Part shown: positions 48,794-57,500 of the stretch, piece after piece
Layout: each line of letters opens with the position of its first letter
Position numbering within the stretch: position 1 is the first letter of the stretch
NCBI GenBank assembly: GCA_900753245.1
Contig: CAADYJ010000080.1
Location: forward strand, 1 to 64,000
Source of the DNA: Clostridia bacterium
GTDB lineage: Bacteria > Bacillota > Clostridia > TANB77 > CAG-508
Length of the DNA: 64,000 nucleotides
Reading direction: 5' to 3'
Program-made: the position numbers and the translations under genes
The notes under the pieces: generated by a model
What the model saw: the letters and a program-made list of their open reading frames with translations, nothing else
Database searches by the model: none
What the model was told of the DNA's origin: nothing

Positions 48794-49795
48794 TTGACTA
48801 AAAAAAATCTTCCAGCTCCTAAAATGGATGTTGTTTTTCAATCTCTTTTTAAAAAGGGAAATGAAAATATAACTATGGCACTTATTTCTGACATTATAGG
48901 TAGAAAAATTAAAAAAATAGATTTAGATAAAAACAAAAGTTTACTTAGAGAATATACTAAAGATAAATTGGGAATTTTGGATCTAATTGCTGTTTTAGAC
49001 GACGGTGATATTTGTAATATTGAAGTTCAACTAGCTGATAATAAAGATATAGAAAAACGCTTATTATATTACCATTCTAAAATTTATTCTCAACAGATGT
49101 TGGTTGGTGACAAATATGTTGATTTGAATAAGACTATTTCTATTGCTTTATTAGATTATAATTTAGAACAATTACGTCATGTAGAAAAAGCTCATACTTC
49201 ATGGCATATTAAAGAGGATGAAATTAATGGATTAATATTGACAAATGAGTTAGAGATGCATATAATAGAGTTACCAAAGATAAGAAAGATGAGTAGGAAT
49301 GGTAAAAAAGATGCTATTATTGATTGGATGTTATTTTTGGATAATCCAAATAATAAGGAGGTTTCTGAAATAATGAAAACAAACAGAGAAATAGAAGAAG
49401 CAATGCAAAAGTTAGAGGAAATCACTTCTGATGAGGAATTAATGAGAATTATTGATTTAAGACGAAAAGCAATATTAGATGAAAATCAAAGAAGATATAT
49501 TGCAGAAAAAGAAAGAAAAGAGGCCGTAGAAGAAGCTGTTAAAGAAGGGCTTGAAAGAGGCATGAAACAAGGTATAGAACAAGGCATTAAAAAGGGTATT
49601 GAACAAGGCATTGAACAAGGCATTGAACAAGGCATTGAGCAAGGAATCGAGCAAGGAATCGAGCAAGGAATCGAGCAAGGCACTAAAAATGAAAAATTTA
49701 GAATTGCTAAAAATTTGATTTCTCTTAAATATGAAATTGATAGTATTGTAAAAATAACTGGCTTATCTAAAGAAGAAATTGAAACTATTTTATAA
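48794..49795 (+). CDS. Rpn-family PD-(D/E)XK nuclease/putative transposase
   Basis: This intact 333-residue member of the Rpn/PD-(D/E)XK transposase-type family has nuclease residues D12, D63 and the E77-x-Q79 pair (NIEVQ). The core (about 10-200) is followed by a helical part. Nine four-residue units (GIEQ, once GIKK) come next, then a C-terminal 32-residue tail (FRIAKNLISLKYEIDSIVKITGLSK) shared with the frameshifted relative at 10871-11759. The start is TTG at 48794, chosen because AGAAAGGA lies at the right distance. A short frame MQFKIIL with a better ribosome site lies just upstream (about 48733-48780). Family members promote RecA-independent recombination. It lies between the two surface-protein pairs on the opposite strand. 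Confidence 0.85.
   Translation: MTKKNLPAPKMDVVFQSLFKKGNENITMALISDIIGRKIKKIDLDKNKSLLREYTKDKLGILDLIAVLDDGDICNIEVQLADNKDIEKRLLYYHSKIYSQQMLVGDKYVDLNKTISIALLDYNLEQLRHVEKAHTSWHIKEDEINGLILTNELEMHIIELPKIRKMSRNGKKDAIIDWMLFLDNPNNKEVSEIMKTNREIEEAMQKLEEITSDEELMRIIDLRRKAILDENQRRYIAEKERKEAVEEAVKEGLERGMKQGIEQGIKKGIEQGIEQGIEQGIEQGIEQGIEQGIEQGTKNEKFRIAKNLISLKYEIDSIVKITGLSKEEIETIL
49571..49678 (+). repeat. 12-nt in-frame tandem repeats encoding GIEQ
   Basis: Nine 12-nt units in a row encode GIEQ/GIKK. Three are identical GGCATTGAACAA and the last three identical GGAATCGAGCAA, showing recent expansion. The unit keeps frame, so the copy number can vary without frameshift. Confidence 0.95.
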
Positions 49796-49818
49796 ATAAA
49801 ATGTATTAATTTAATAAT

Positions 49819-49855
49819 AAAAAACCAATTAAGATTTTTTCTTAATTGGTTTTTT
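49819..49855. terminator. Bidirectional terminator
   Basis: A perfect 15-bp stem (AAAAAACCAATTAAG and complement) serves both the plus-strand Rpn-type gene and the minus-strand surface protein ending at 49861. Confidence 0.9.
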
Positions 49856-49860
49856 ATTAC

Positions 49861-52800
49861 TTATTTTTTTAAAAATTTCTTTTTGATAACAATTATTCCT
49901 ATTACTAAAATTCCTACGGCTGCGAATATTGTGCTTGTTATAATTATTATATTCTTCATTTCACCAAATGGTGGTAATATTTTCACTACTTCTGCTTTAT
50001 CACTATCTACTTCTGCTGATTCTGACGTTGGATCTTGATTTCCTACTATAGAATAACTGTTTATTCTACCTACTGTATTACTTGTTTTAACTATTTCTAC
50101 TATGTTTTTATATGTTAAGTCTGAGCTTTCATTTTCTGGTGTAATACTTTGTGTTAGATATAAAGTTTCTTCTGCACTACTATTTCCTCCATTTGTTTGT
50201 GAGTAAATAACTGGTACTAATGGTGTTTTATTAATTGCACTATTTTCTGTTGTTGTTATTATTGTATTAAATGTATTTACTTTGTCTTGTAATCTAGCAT
50301 TTACTAACTTTTGATTTGTTATTTCTTCTTTACTTATTACTTTCCAGTTAGAGTTTTTAGTATTATCAAATTGTAAATTATTTGCAACATAATCTATTAC
50401 TTGGTTTGCTGTAGTTGTTGCTACTTTCTTTTTATCTGATACTATTCCTGTGTAATAGAATTGGTTATCATTATAGTCTGTTTCTCCTACGTTCGTTACT
50501 GTTAATTTATAAGTAATTTGTATTGTAGCACCATGCATTAATTCTTCGTCCATACTTAATTGTACTAATCCTGATTTTTTTGCATTAGAATTTCTTATTT
50601 GAGTTAATATTCCTTTTGCATAAACTGGTTCATATGTTTCATTTTTCTTCCACAATACATTTGTTGCTGTTTGCTTTGCATCAAATAATACTGAACCATC
50701 TGCAAGTACTACTTTTACATTGTCCACTTTTTTGTTTATTGCAAGTTGTGCTTTTGGTCTTTCTTCTAATCCCAAGTTTACGTTTGCAACATTGTATTGT
50801 ATGTCATTGTTTCCTTGTTGATTTCCTAATTCTATTTTATCTTTTTCTACTTCTACATTAATGTTACCTGTTTCTGCTGTCATGGCTGTTAATTGTTTAA
50901 ATTTTTCTATTTGTTGTCTTAATGTTTCTTTTGTTGTTCCTTCTGGAACATTTCTATAAGATGCTAATAATTCTGCCATTTCGTTTGTTATATTGTTAGA
51001 AGAATTTTTTATTGTTTCTTGTCTACGGCTTGCAATATCTTTTGCCACAGATACATCTTTTCCGTCTAATGCTGTTATATTATATAAATATGTTCCTGTT
51101 TCATTTTGATTTGCATAGTCTTTATAACCATATATATCTTTATTTAAATATTTTAAGTAATATTGTCCTTCTTGAGATATTCCTGGCTCATATGTTGTTG
51201 ATTTATAGTCTTGTCCATTGTAAGATCTTGAATTTTTTCCTTTTGCTCCTAATGTATTTGTTACGTCTGTTTGTGTATTTGTTAATACTGTCTCATCGTT
51301 GTCTCCGTAGATAAATCTTACTATGTAGTTTCCTGGTACAAATGATGTAAATACATATTTACCTTTTGTATTATCTGTTACTGTTTGTACTATGTTATTT
51401 GAATTAATTATTGGTTCATATGTTCCTTGGCCTGTTAAAAATTCTTTCCATACGTATTGACTACCATTATCCATTAATTCTACTAATTGTACTCTTACTC
51501 CGTCAATTCCTTCTTCTCCTTTTTCTTTTTTACCATTACCTGTTGCTGTTGCTTGAGCTTTTTCATATTCTGTTCTATTATCTTCCCAAGCTGTTCCTTC
51601 TATTGTTCTGTTGTCTTTTTCTAATATAACTCTTAAGTTTATTGCTTTATCTGTATCATCTTCAAATTTATTTACATCTACTGGTGACTCAATATTTCCT
51701 GGTACAGAATCTCTATCAAAAAGTCCTGCTACTTTATTATTATCTGTTAATCCTACGTTTGGAATTTCTGTTCCTTCTTTATATTTTGTGCTATATCCAT
51801 TTATTTCTGCTATATTTTGTTTTCCTACATCTTGTTCATCTAAATAGATAAATCTTGATGGATCCTTTCTTACTTTAAATGTTAAGTAAATATTGGCTGT
51901 TTGTCCTGATGATAAATATATTTCATCTAAGCCTGTAATATATAAGTTGTTATACCCTTCACTTTCTAATGATGTTCTTGTATTTGCTGAATATTTACTT
52001 TGTTCACTTGCTTTTACATTTTCATATTTTACCTTGTTAGCTCCACTTCCAATTTCTATATATGAACGATCATTTACATATTCGTATTCTTTATCATAGT
52101 AATCTACTATTTCTTCTATTTTTGTTCTTATTGATTGTGATTGGTTCCTTACCCTAATTTTATATGTTACATATACTTCTAATTCTCTTTGCTCAGTTTC
52201 TCCATATTTTTGAGCTATTTGATTAGTATTCAATGAATTTTGTTCTGAGTAATCTTCTACTTTGTATAGGTAATCTGATTTGTATATTTCTCTTGAATAT
52301 TGTGTATTATAATATGCTGCATCTGAAAGTCTTACTCCTATATCCCATATTGTATTGTCGCCTTCTTGAGTTACTTGTTCCTCTTTTGCTCTTTGGTTAT
52401 AGTAGTATGTTTCTTGTCTTCCTTTTATTTCTATTGTTGCTTTTTCTATTTCTTTCATTAATGCTACATCTGCTACTTCTCTTCTTGCTAAGCCAAAGTC
52501 TATTTGTAGATGCTCTGGATATAATGCTTTATATTCTACTCCCATTATTGTTCTTGATTTATATCCTATAGTATATTTATCATATATTGGATATACTTTT
52601 CTTTGAGTATCGTTTCCTGTAAATGATGATATTCTATTGTCTTCTATGAATTGTAATTTTCTTTTTGTTTCTTCTGTGTTTCCAAATTTTTCTAATGCAT
52701 TTTTATATGCTTTTTCATAACTTTTTGTTTCTGATGCTTGATCTATTACGTATTCATATATTTCTTTTATTCCGGATTCAGATTTTTCATTTATATCACT

Positions 52801-54540
52801 TGTATATGTATTTCCTGATGCATTACTATATTTTAATATAGTATATGCTTTATTGTATGTTCCCACTTCGTAATATAATTTTCTTCTTACTTTGTAGTTT
52901 TCTGGATATGAACCTATTTGCTCGTAGTCTAAATTATATTGTTCTCTTTGTGTTTTTATTTCTGTTGCATTTGAATATCCGCCTGATAAGTTATCTTCGT
53001 AATATGTTGGTTGATACATTTGTCCATTATATATAAATTCTATATAATATTTGTATTTAGAATCTACTTTATCAAATTCATAATGTCCGTTTTTATCTGT
53101 TACTGTTCTTGCTACTTCTTTGTTTTTAGATGCTTCATATAGTACAACCTCTACTCCAGGTAACATTTTTTCTGTTTCATCTTTTTTACCATTTAATTTT
53201 GTCTCTTTTGTTTGTTTATCATCTTCCCATACATTTCCTGCTAATTTAATTGTTAGATTTTTCTCTCCTGGTATTTTTATATCAAGTGATGTACTTTCTA
53301 AGTGCCTTTTTCCATCTGGTTCTAATTGATCTTGATATGCAACTATTTCTTCTTGGAATTTAGTTGATACCTTGTCACTATAGCAACATCCTGAACAGTA
53401 TGTTATTCCGCCTTTTCCATCTGAATGACCATCACAATGTGCTGTATGTGAATGTGAGAATACTGCAACATATTTATGTGATTCAAAATAGTATAATTTT
53501 GCTTCTGCTTTCATCCACTTAAAGTCTACATGTATATTTTTTATATGTATATCTTTGGGAGCTTTTATTTTTATATAAAATTGTTGTCCTGATGCTGGGT
53601 AATTTTGTGCTCCAGTATCTACTAAGTTTTTGTCATCTACTGGTGTAAAATATCTTGGTTTTATTTCTTTTTTAAAGTTTCCTTCAGAGTCTTTTACTAT
53701 AAATGATTCTATTTCTATACGATCTGTTTTTTCTCCTACTACATACATATCTGATATTCCACCAAATACTATTCCATAATTTCCATTTATATAAGTCATA
53801 GAAAATGGTCCTACTAGGTATTCTTGTTTTGTATAGTCTCCTAATACTCTAACATTTTCTTCTTTTGTTGTATTTTGTGGATTCATTGTTCCATTATTTT
53901 TATCTAGTTTTCTTGCAAATTGTTCATAATATGCTGCTTGTAATGCTAATTGTGATGCTGTAATTCCATTTCCTGTTACTTTTGGTGCTTTTTTGTTTTT
54001 ATTCAATGTTGGTGTTTCCCATATTGCTTCTTGTTTTATTGCAGACCAACTATTCCAGTCTGGATCAGGATAAGTTACTATAAAAGCTTCTGTATATGTT
54101 GCTGCTTTTTGTTCTTTTAAGAAGTAATATGGTCTAGAATAGATTTTTCCTTTTCCTGCATCTGGTGTTGTTACTTCTCCATGTGCTGATTCTTTTCCAT
54201 TCCAAGTAGTTACCAAATCTTTTATATCTTCTTTTGTCTTTCCTTTTCCACTTAAGTGTGCACCTTTAGCTGCACAATATAACTGTCTTTGATCTACTAA
54301 TACTCTCCAATAACTTGAATCTCCACTTTGTATTTTTTGAAGGTTGTCTGTATTTACTTCAAAGCTTCCTCCAATGTTTCCACTAGATCCATAGTCTGCA
54401 AGTGTTGGTGCTTGTTTAACTTTTTGCAATGCTACTGTTTGTGAAATAACATTAGGGGATTTTTTTAGTAAAATATATCCTAATACTAATGTTAATAATA
54501 TTATTATTGCTATACTAGTATTTTTTATTATTTTCTTCAT
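49861..54540 (-). CDS. Giant surface protein B2: thioester-like domain, His/Cys cluster, SdrD-like modules
   Basis: This 1559-residue exported protein is a paralog of B1. The N-terminal helix (about 9-25) acts as signal or anchor. The TED-like domain shows LYCAAKG with C89, then EAFIVTYPD and AIKQEAIW with Q170. This is the Cys...Gln pair expected for an internal thioester that bonds covalently to host amines. A His/Cys-rich insert lies at 363-386 (H363, H365, H368, C369, H372, C382, C385, C386). SdrD/CnaB-type modules begin near 430 (AGNVWEDDKQT) and in the second half (EGTAWEDNRTEYEK). The end is VKILPPFG, a membrane helix and KKKFLKK. Its ribosome site GGAGGGGAT lies inside the last codons of A2, so translation is coupled. 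The B1-type Cys-rich repeats are absent. Confidence 0.82.
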   Translation of the reverse strand: MKKIIKNTSIAIIILLTLVLGYILLKKSPNVISQTVALQKVKQAPTLADYGSSGNIGGSFEVNTDNLQKIQSGDSSYWRVLVDQRQLYCAAKGAHLSGKGKTKEDIKDLVTTWNGKESAHGEVTTPDAGKGKIYSRPYYFLKEQKAATYTEAFIVTYPDPDWNSWSAIKQEAIWETPTLNKNKKAPKVTGNGITASQLALQAAYYEQFARKLDKNNGTMNPQNTTKEENVRVLGDYTKQEYLVGPFSMTYINGNYGIVFGGISDMYVVGEKTDRIEIESFIVKDSEGNFKKEIKPRYFTPVDDKNLVDTGAQNYPASGQQFYIKIKAPKDIHIKNIHVDFKWMKAEAKLYYFESHKYVAVFSHSHTAHCDGHSDGKGGITYCSGCCYSDKVSTKFQEEIVAYQDQLEPDGKRHLESTSLDIKIPGEKNLTIKLAGNVWEDDKQTKETKLNGKKDETEKMLPGVEVVLYEASKNKEVARTVTDKNGHYEFDKVDSKYKYYIEFIYNGQMYQPTYYEDNLSGGYSNATEIKTQREQYNLDYEQIGSYPENYKVRRKLYYEVGTYNKAYTILKYSNASGNTYTSDINEKSESGIKEIYEYVIDQASETKSYEKAYKNALEKFGNTEETKRKLQFIEDNRISSFTGNDTQRKVYPIYDKYTIGYKSRTIMGVEYKALYPEHLQIDFGLARREVADVALMKEIEKATIEIKGRQETYYYNQRAKEEQVTQEGDNTIWDIGVRLSDAAYYNTQYSREIYKSDYLYKVEDYSEQNSLNTNQIAQKYGETEQRELEVYVTYKIRVRNQSQSIRTKIEEIVDYYDKEYEYVNDRSYIEIGSGANKVKYENVKASEQSKYSANTRTSLESEGYNNLYITGLDEIYLSSGQTANIYLTFKVRKDPSRFIYLDEQDVGKQNIAEINGYSTKYKEGTEIPNVGLTDNNKVAGLFDRDSVPGNIESPVDVNKFEDDTDKAINLRVILEKDNRTIEGTAWEDNRTEYEKAQATATGNGKKEKGEEGIDGVRVQLVELMDNGSQYVWKEFLTGQGTYEPIINSNNIVQTVTDNTKGKYVFTSFVPGNYIVRFIYGDNDETVLTNTQTDVTNTLGAKGKNSRSYNGQDYKSTTYEPGISQEGQYYLKYLNKDIYGYKDYANQNETGTYLYNITALDGKDVSVAKDIASRRQETIKNSSNNITNEMAELLASYRNVPEGTTKETLRQQIEKFKQLTAMTAETGNINVEVEKDKIELGNQQGNNDIQYNVANVNLGLEERPKAQLAINKKVDNVKVVLADGSVLFDAKQTATNVLWKKNETYEPVYAKGILTQIRNSNAKKSGLVQLSMDEELMHGATIQITYKLTVTNVGETDYNDNQFYYTGIVSDKKKVATTTANQVIDYVANNLQFDNTKNSNWKVISKEEITNQKLVNARLQDKVNTFNTIITTTENSAINKTPLVPVIYSQTNGGNSSAEETLYLTQSITPENESSDLTYKNIVEIVKTSNTVGRINSYSIVGNQDPTSESAEVDSDKAEVVKILPPFGEMKNIIIITSTIFAAVGILVIGIIVIKKKFLKK

Positions 54541-54545
54541 TATAT

Positions 54546-57500
54546 TTATCCCCTCCTTCTTGGGTATGTTATTTTTTTCATTTTGTTATAAGATACATAT
54601 CCTATTGCTATTATTGCTATACAAATTAGTGCTGAAATAAATCCTACTATTCCTACTATTTCACCTGTTTTTATTGATATAACAAGGTCTGCTGATGACA
54701 TATCATCTTCATTTGAAACTTTATTTGCTTCTGTAGAATCTATATCTTTTATTCCTTCTTTATTATATGTTTCATATATTTCTGCATTGTTATTTACTAT
54801 TCCAGTTCCATCTTCAGCTATTTTCTTTGTTAATGTTAATGTAACTTCTTTAGATTCTCCTGGTTGTAATTCTACATTTGCTAAGCTTGCATTATATAAA
54901 TCTTTGTTGCTAGATTGATACCAGTCTTTATTTAACTCTGCACTGAATTTCATATCTTGTGGTATATAGTCTACTATTTTCTTTACGTAGTTTGCTACAT
55001 CGCCTTCATTTTTTACAATTATTTTATATTCAACTATTACTGTTGCTTTAGATAATTGTTTTCCTGGTACTTCTACTTTTGCTATTTTTGCATTGTTATA
55101 TTCATTTACTTTTGTTGTGTCTCCATATGTTAATGTTACTTTGCTTATATATTTTTCCAAGCTTAAATCTGATTTTGGTGTTACATACATACCAACGTCT
55201 ATATTTCTTGCATTACTATCTTTTATTTGAATAGTATCTGATACAGCTACTATTTTATTTGTTCCATCTATGTTCATTTCCATAGAAATTGCATCTGAAT
55301 TTACAATTTTACTTACATCTTCTTTTTGATATTGTGTCAAAATATATTTTGAATTGTCATATTCAAATACTACAACGTATTTTCCTTCTGGTATGTTTTC
55401 AAATGTATATTTTCCAGAGTCTGATGTAGTTGTTATATCCTTTACTAATTCATTATTTTCTTGGTTGTATAGTCTTACTTTTAGTCCTTTAATAGTTTCT
55501 TCGTCTTCATCTCTTTGTCCATTTTTATTAGAATCTATCCATGCTGTCCCTGATATTTTATATCTTCCTTCTACATTATTGTTATCGTTATTATCTTTAT
55601 TATCGTCTTCTTGATCTTCTCCATTGCTGTTATCTTGTGCATTTTTGTTGTATTCTATAATGCTTGTTATTTTGTTAGATTCTATTTTTTTAAATAAATC
55701 TCCATATATAACTGCATAGTTTTGAATTTGTTTTTCTTTTTCTCCTGAAGTAATTTTGTTTGCTACCACTGTTAATTTTATTGTTAGCTCTTCACTTTTT
55801 CCAAAGCTTGTTCTTGTTATTTGTAGTTTATTTGAATCTATACTTGTAATTTTTTCTGTTCCTGTAGCTGTAATTATTTCTGCATTTTCAAATGTTGTTC
55901 CTTCTGGTATTTCATTTTCAAATATGAAACTGTCTGTATATACATCACTATTATTTTTTATTTTGTATGTATATGTTATTTCTTGTCCTTCTTTAAAGTA
56001 TTCTTGATCTAGCTTTTGTTGTTCTATACTAAAGTTTAATGTTTGAACTTTATTTGAAACTATATTTGATGTATGTTCTTCAACATTTTGTGCTTTTGCT
56101 GTAACTACTGGATTTATTGTTTCTTGTGCACTTTCTACTTGTGTTTCTACTATAAAGTCTATAGAATCTTCGTTATTATATTGATCTACCTTAAATGTAA
56201 CTGTATTTCCATTTGTTTGAATATCTACTTTTTTATCTTGTGAAGATATTACTCTGTTTTTTGTTGATGTATTTGTTATTTTTAGTCCTTCAGGAACTTT
56301 TACTGTTATTTCTAATTGTTTTAAATCTTCTCCTGATGATATTTCCTCTATTCTTGTAGTGTAAGTTAATTTGCTTCCTTTTGTTAATGTGTAATCTGAA
56401 GCTTTATCGCTAGTTACCATTACTTGCATTGTTCCTTGTGCTAATTTTAAACTATATTCATTTGAGCTAATTGCTTTTGTCATCTTATTTGCCATTACAC
56501 TTGCTGATGTTTTCATTGTTAGCTCTGGTTCTACTAGTTTTCCATTTTGCATTGGTAATGATTTTTTATCAATGTTTACTTCATCTATTTTTAACTCATA
56601 TTCTACTTGTTTTTCTTCTCCAGCTTTTAAGCTTCCTATTTGAATTATTTTACTTGTTTCATCTTGATCTTCATATTCAGAAATATAATCATCTTCTACA
56701 AATTGTGTATGTTTCGTTTTATATGTAGCAACCAATTTTCCTTCTCTTCCATCTAAGTTCTCTGTAAAGTTTATTTTTCCATTTTCTTCGTAATAATAAA
56801 TATTTGCACTTGGTGCTGTTATATTTAATGTTACATTTTCTGCATCCATACTACCTGTATTTTTTACAGTTGCTCTAAATTTTACATATTGTCCTTTTCT
56901 TACTACTGAATTTTCACTTGTATATGATGTTACATATGTTTCTAGTTTTGGTGCTTCTCCTGTTGTTAAAGAAGCTCCTAATGCTACTACTTTATCATTT
57001 ATAGTTTGACTTTCTTGTACGTTATCAAAATATACTGTGTATACTGAATTTACTTTTTCATTATAATTTAAGCCTTCTGGTATTTGCATTTCATAGCTAA
57101 ATTTTATGCTATCTCCAGTGTTCATTTCGTAATTTTGTAATACTATTAAATAAGATTTTACATTACTTAAATTTGTTGGTTCTGCCATCCATCCATTTGA
57201 TGGTAAATTTAAGTCTTTTGTTGCTTCTCCATTTTCTGAATAATATACTGTGTATTGACCTTCTGACATTTGACTTGATGTTATTTTATTTAGCATTACT
57301 GCATCAAATGTATTTTCTAAGTTTTCGTTTGATTCTGTTTTTGTTGTTTTAGTTGTTAAAGTTCTTCCTAATATGCTTATATTATTTATTTTATTTGTAT
57401 AATTGTTAATTAATTGAATTTCTGACGTTGCTGTTCTTGCTGGTGCACTTACTTCAATAATTCCTTGTTCTTGGCTTCCTGCTATAGAACGAATTTGTTT

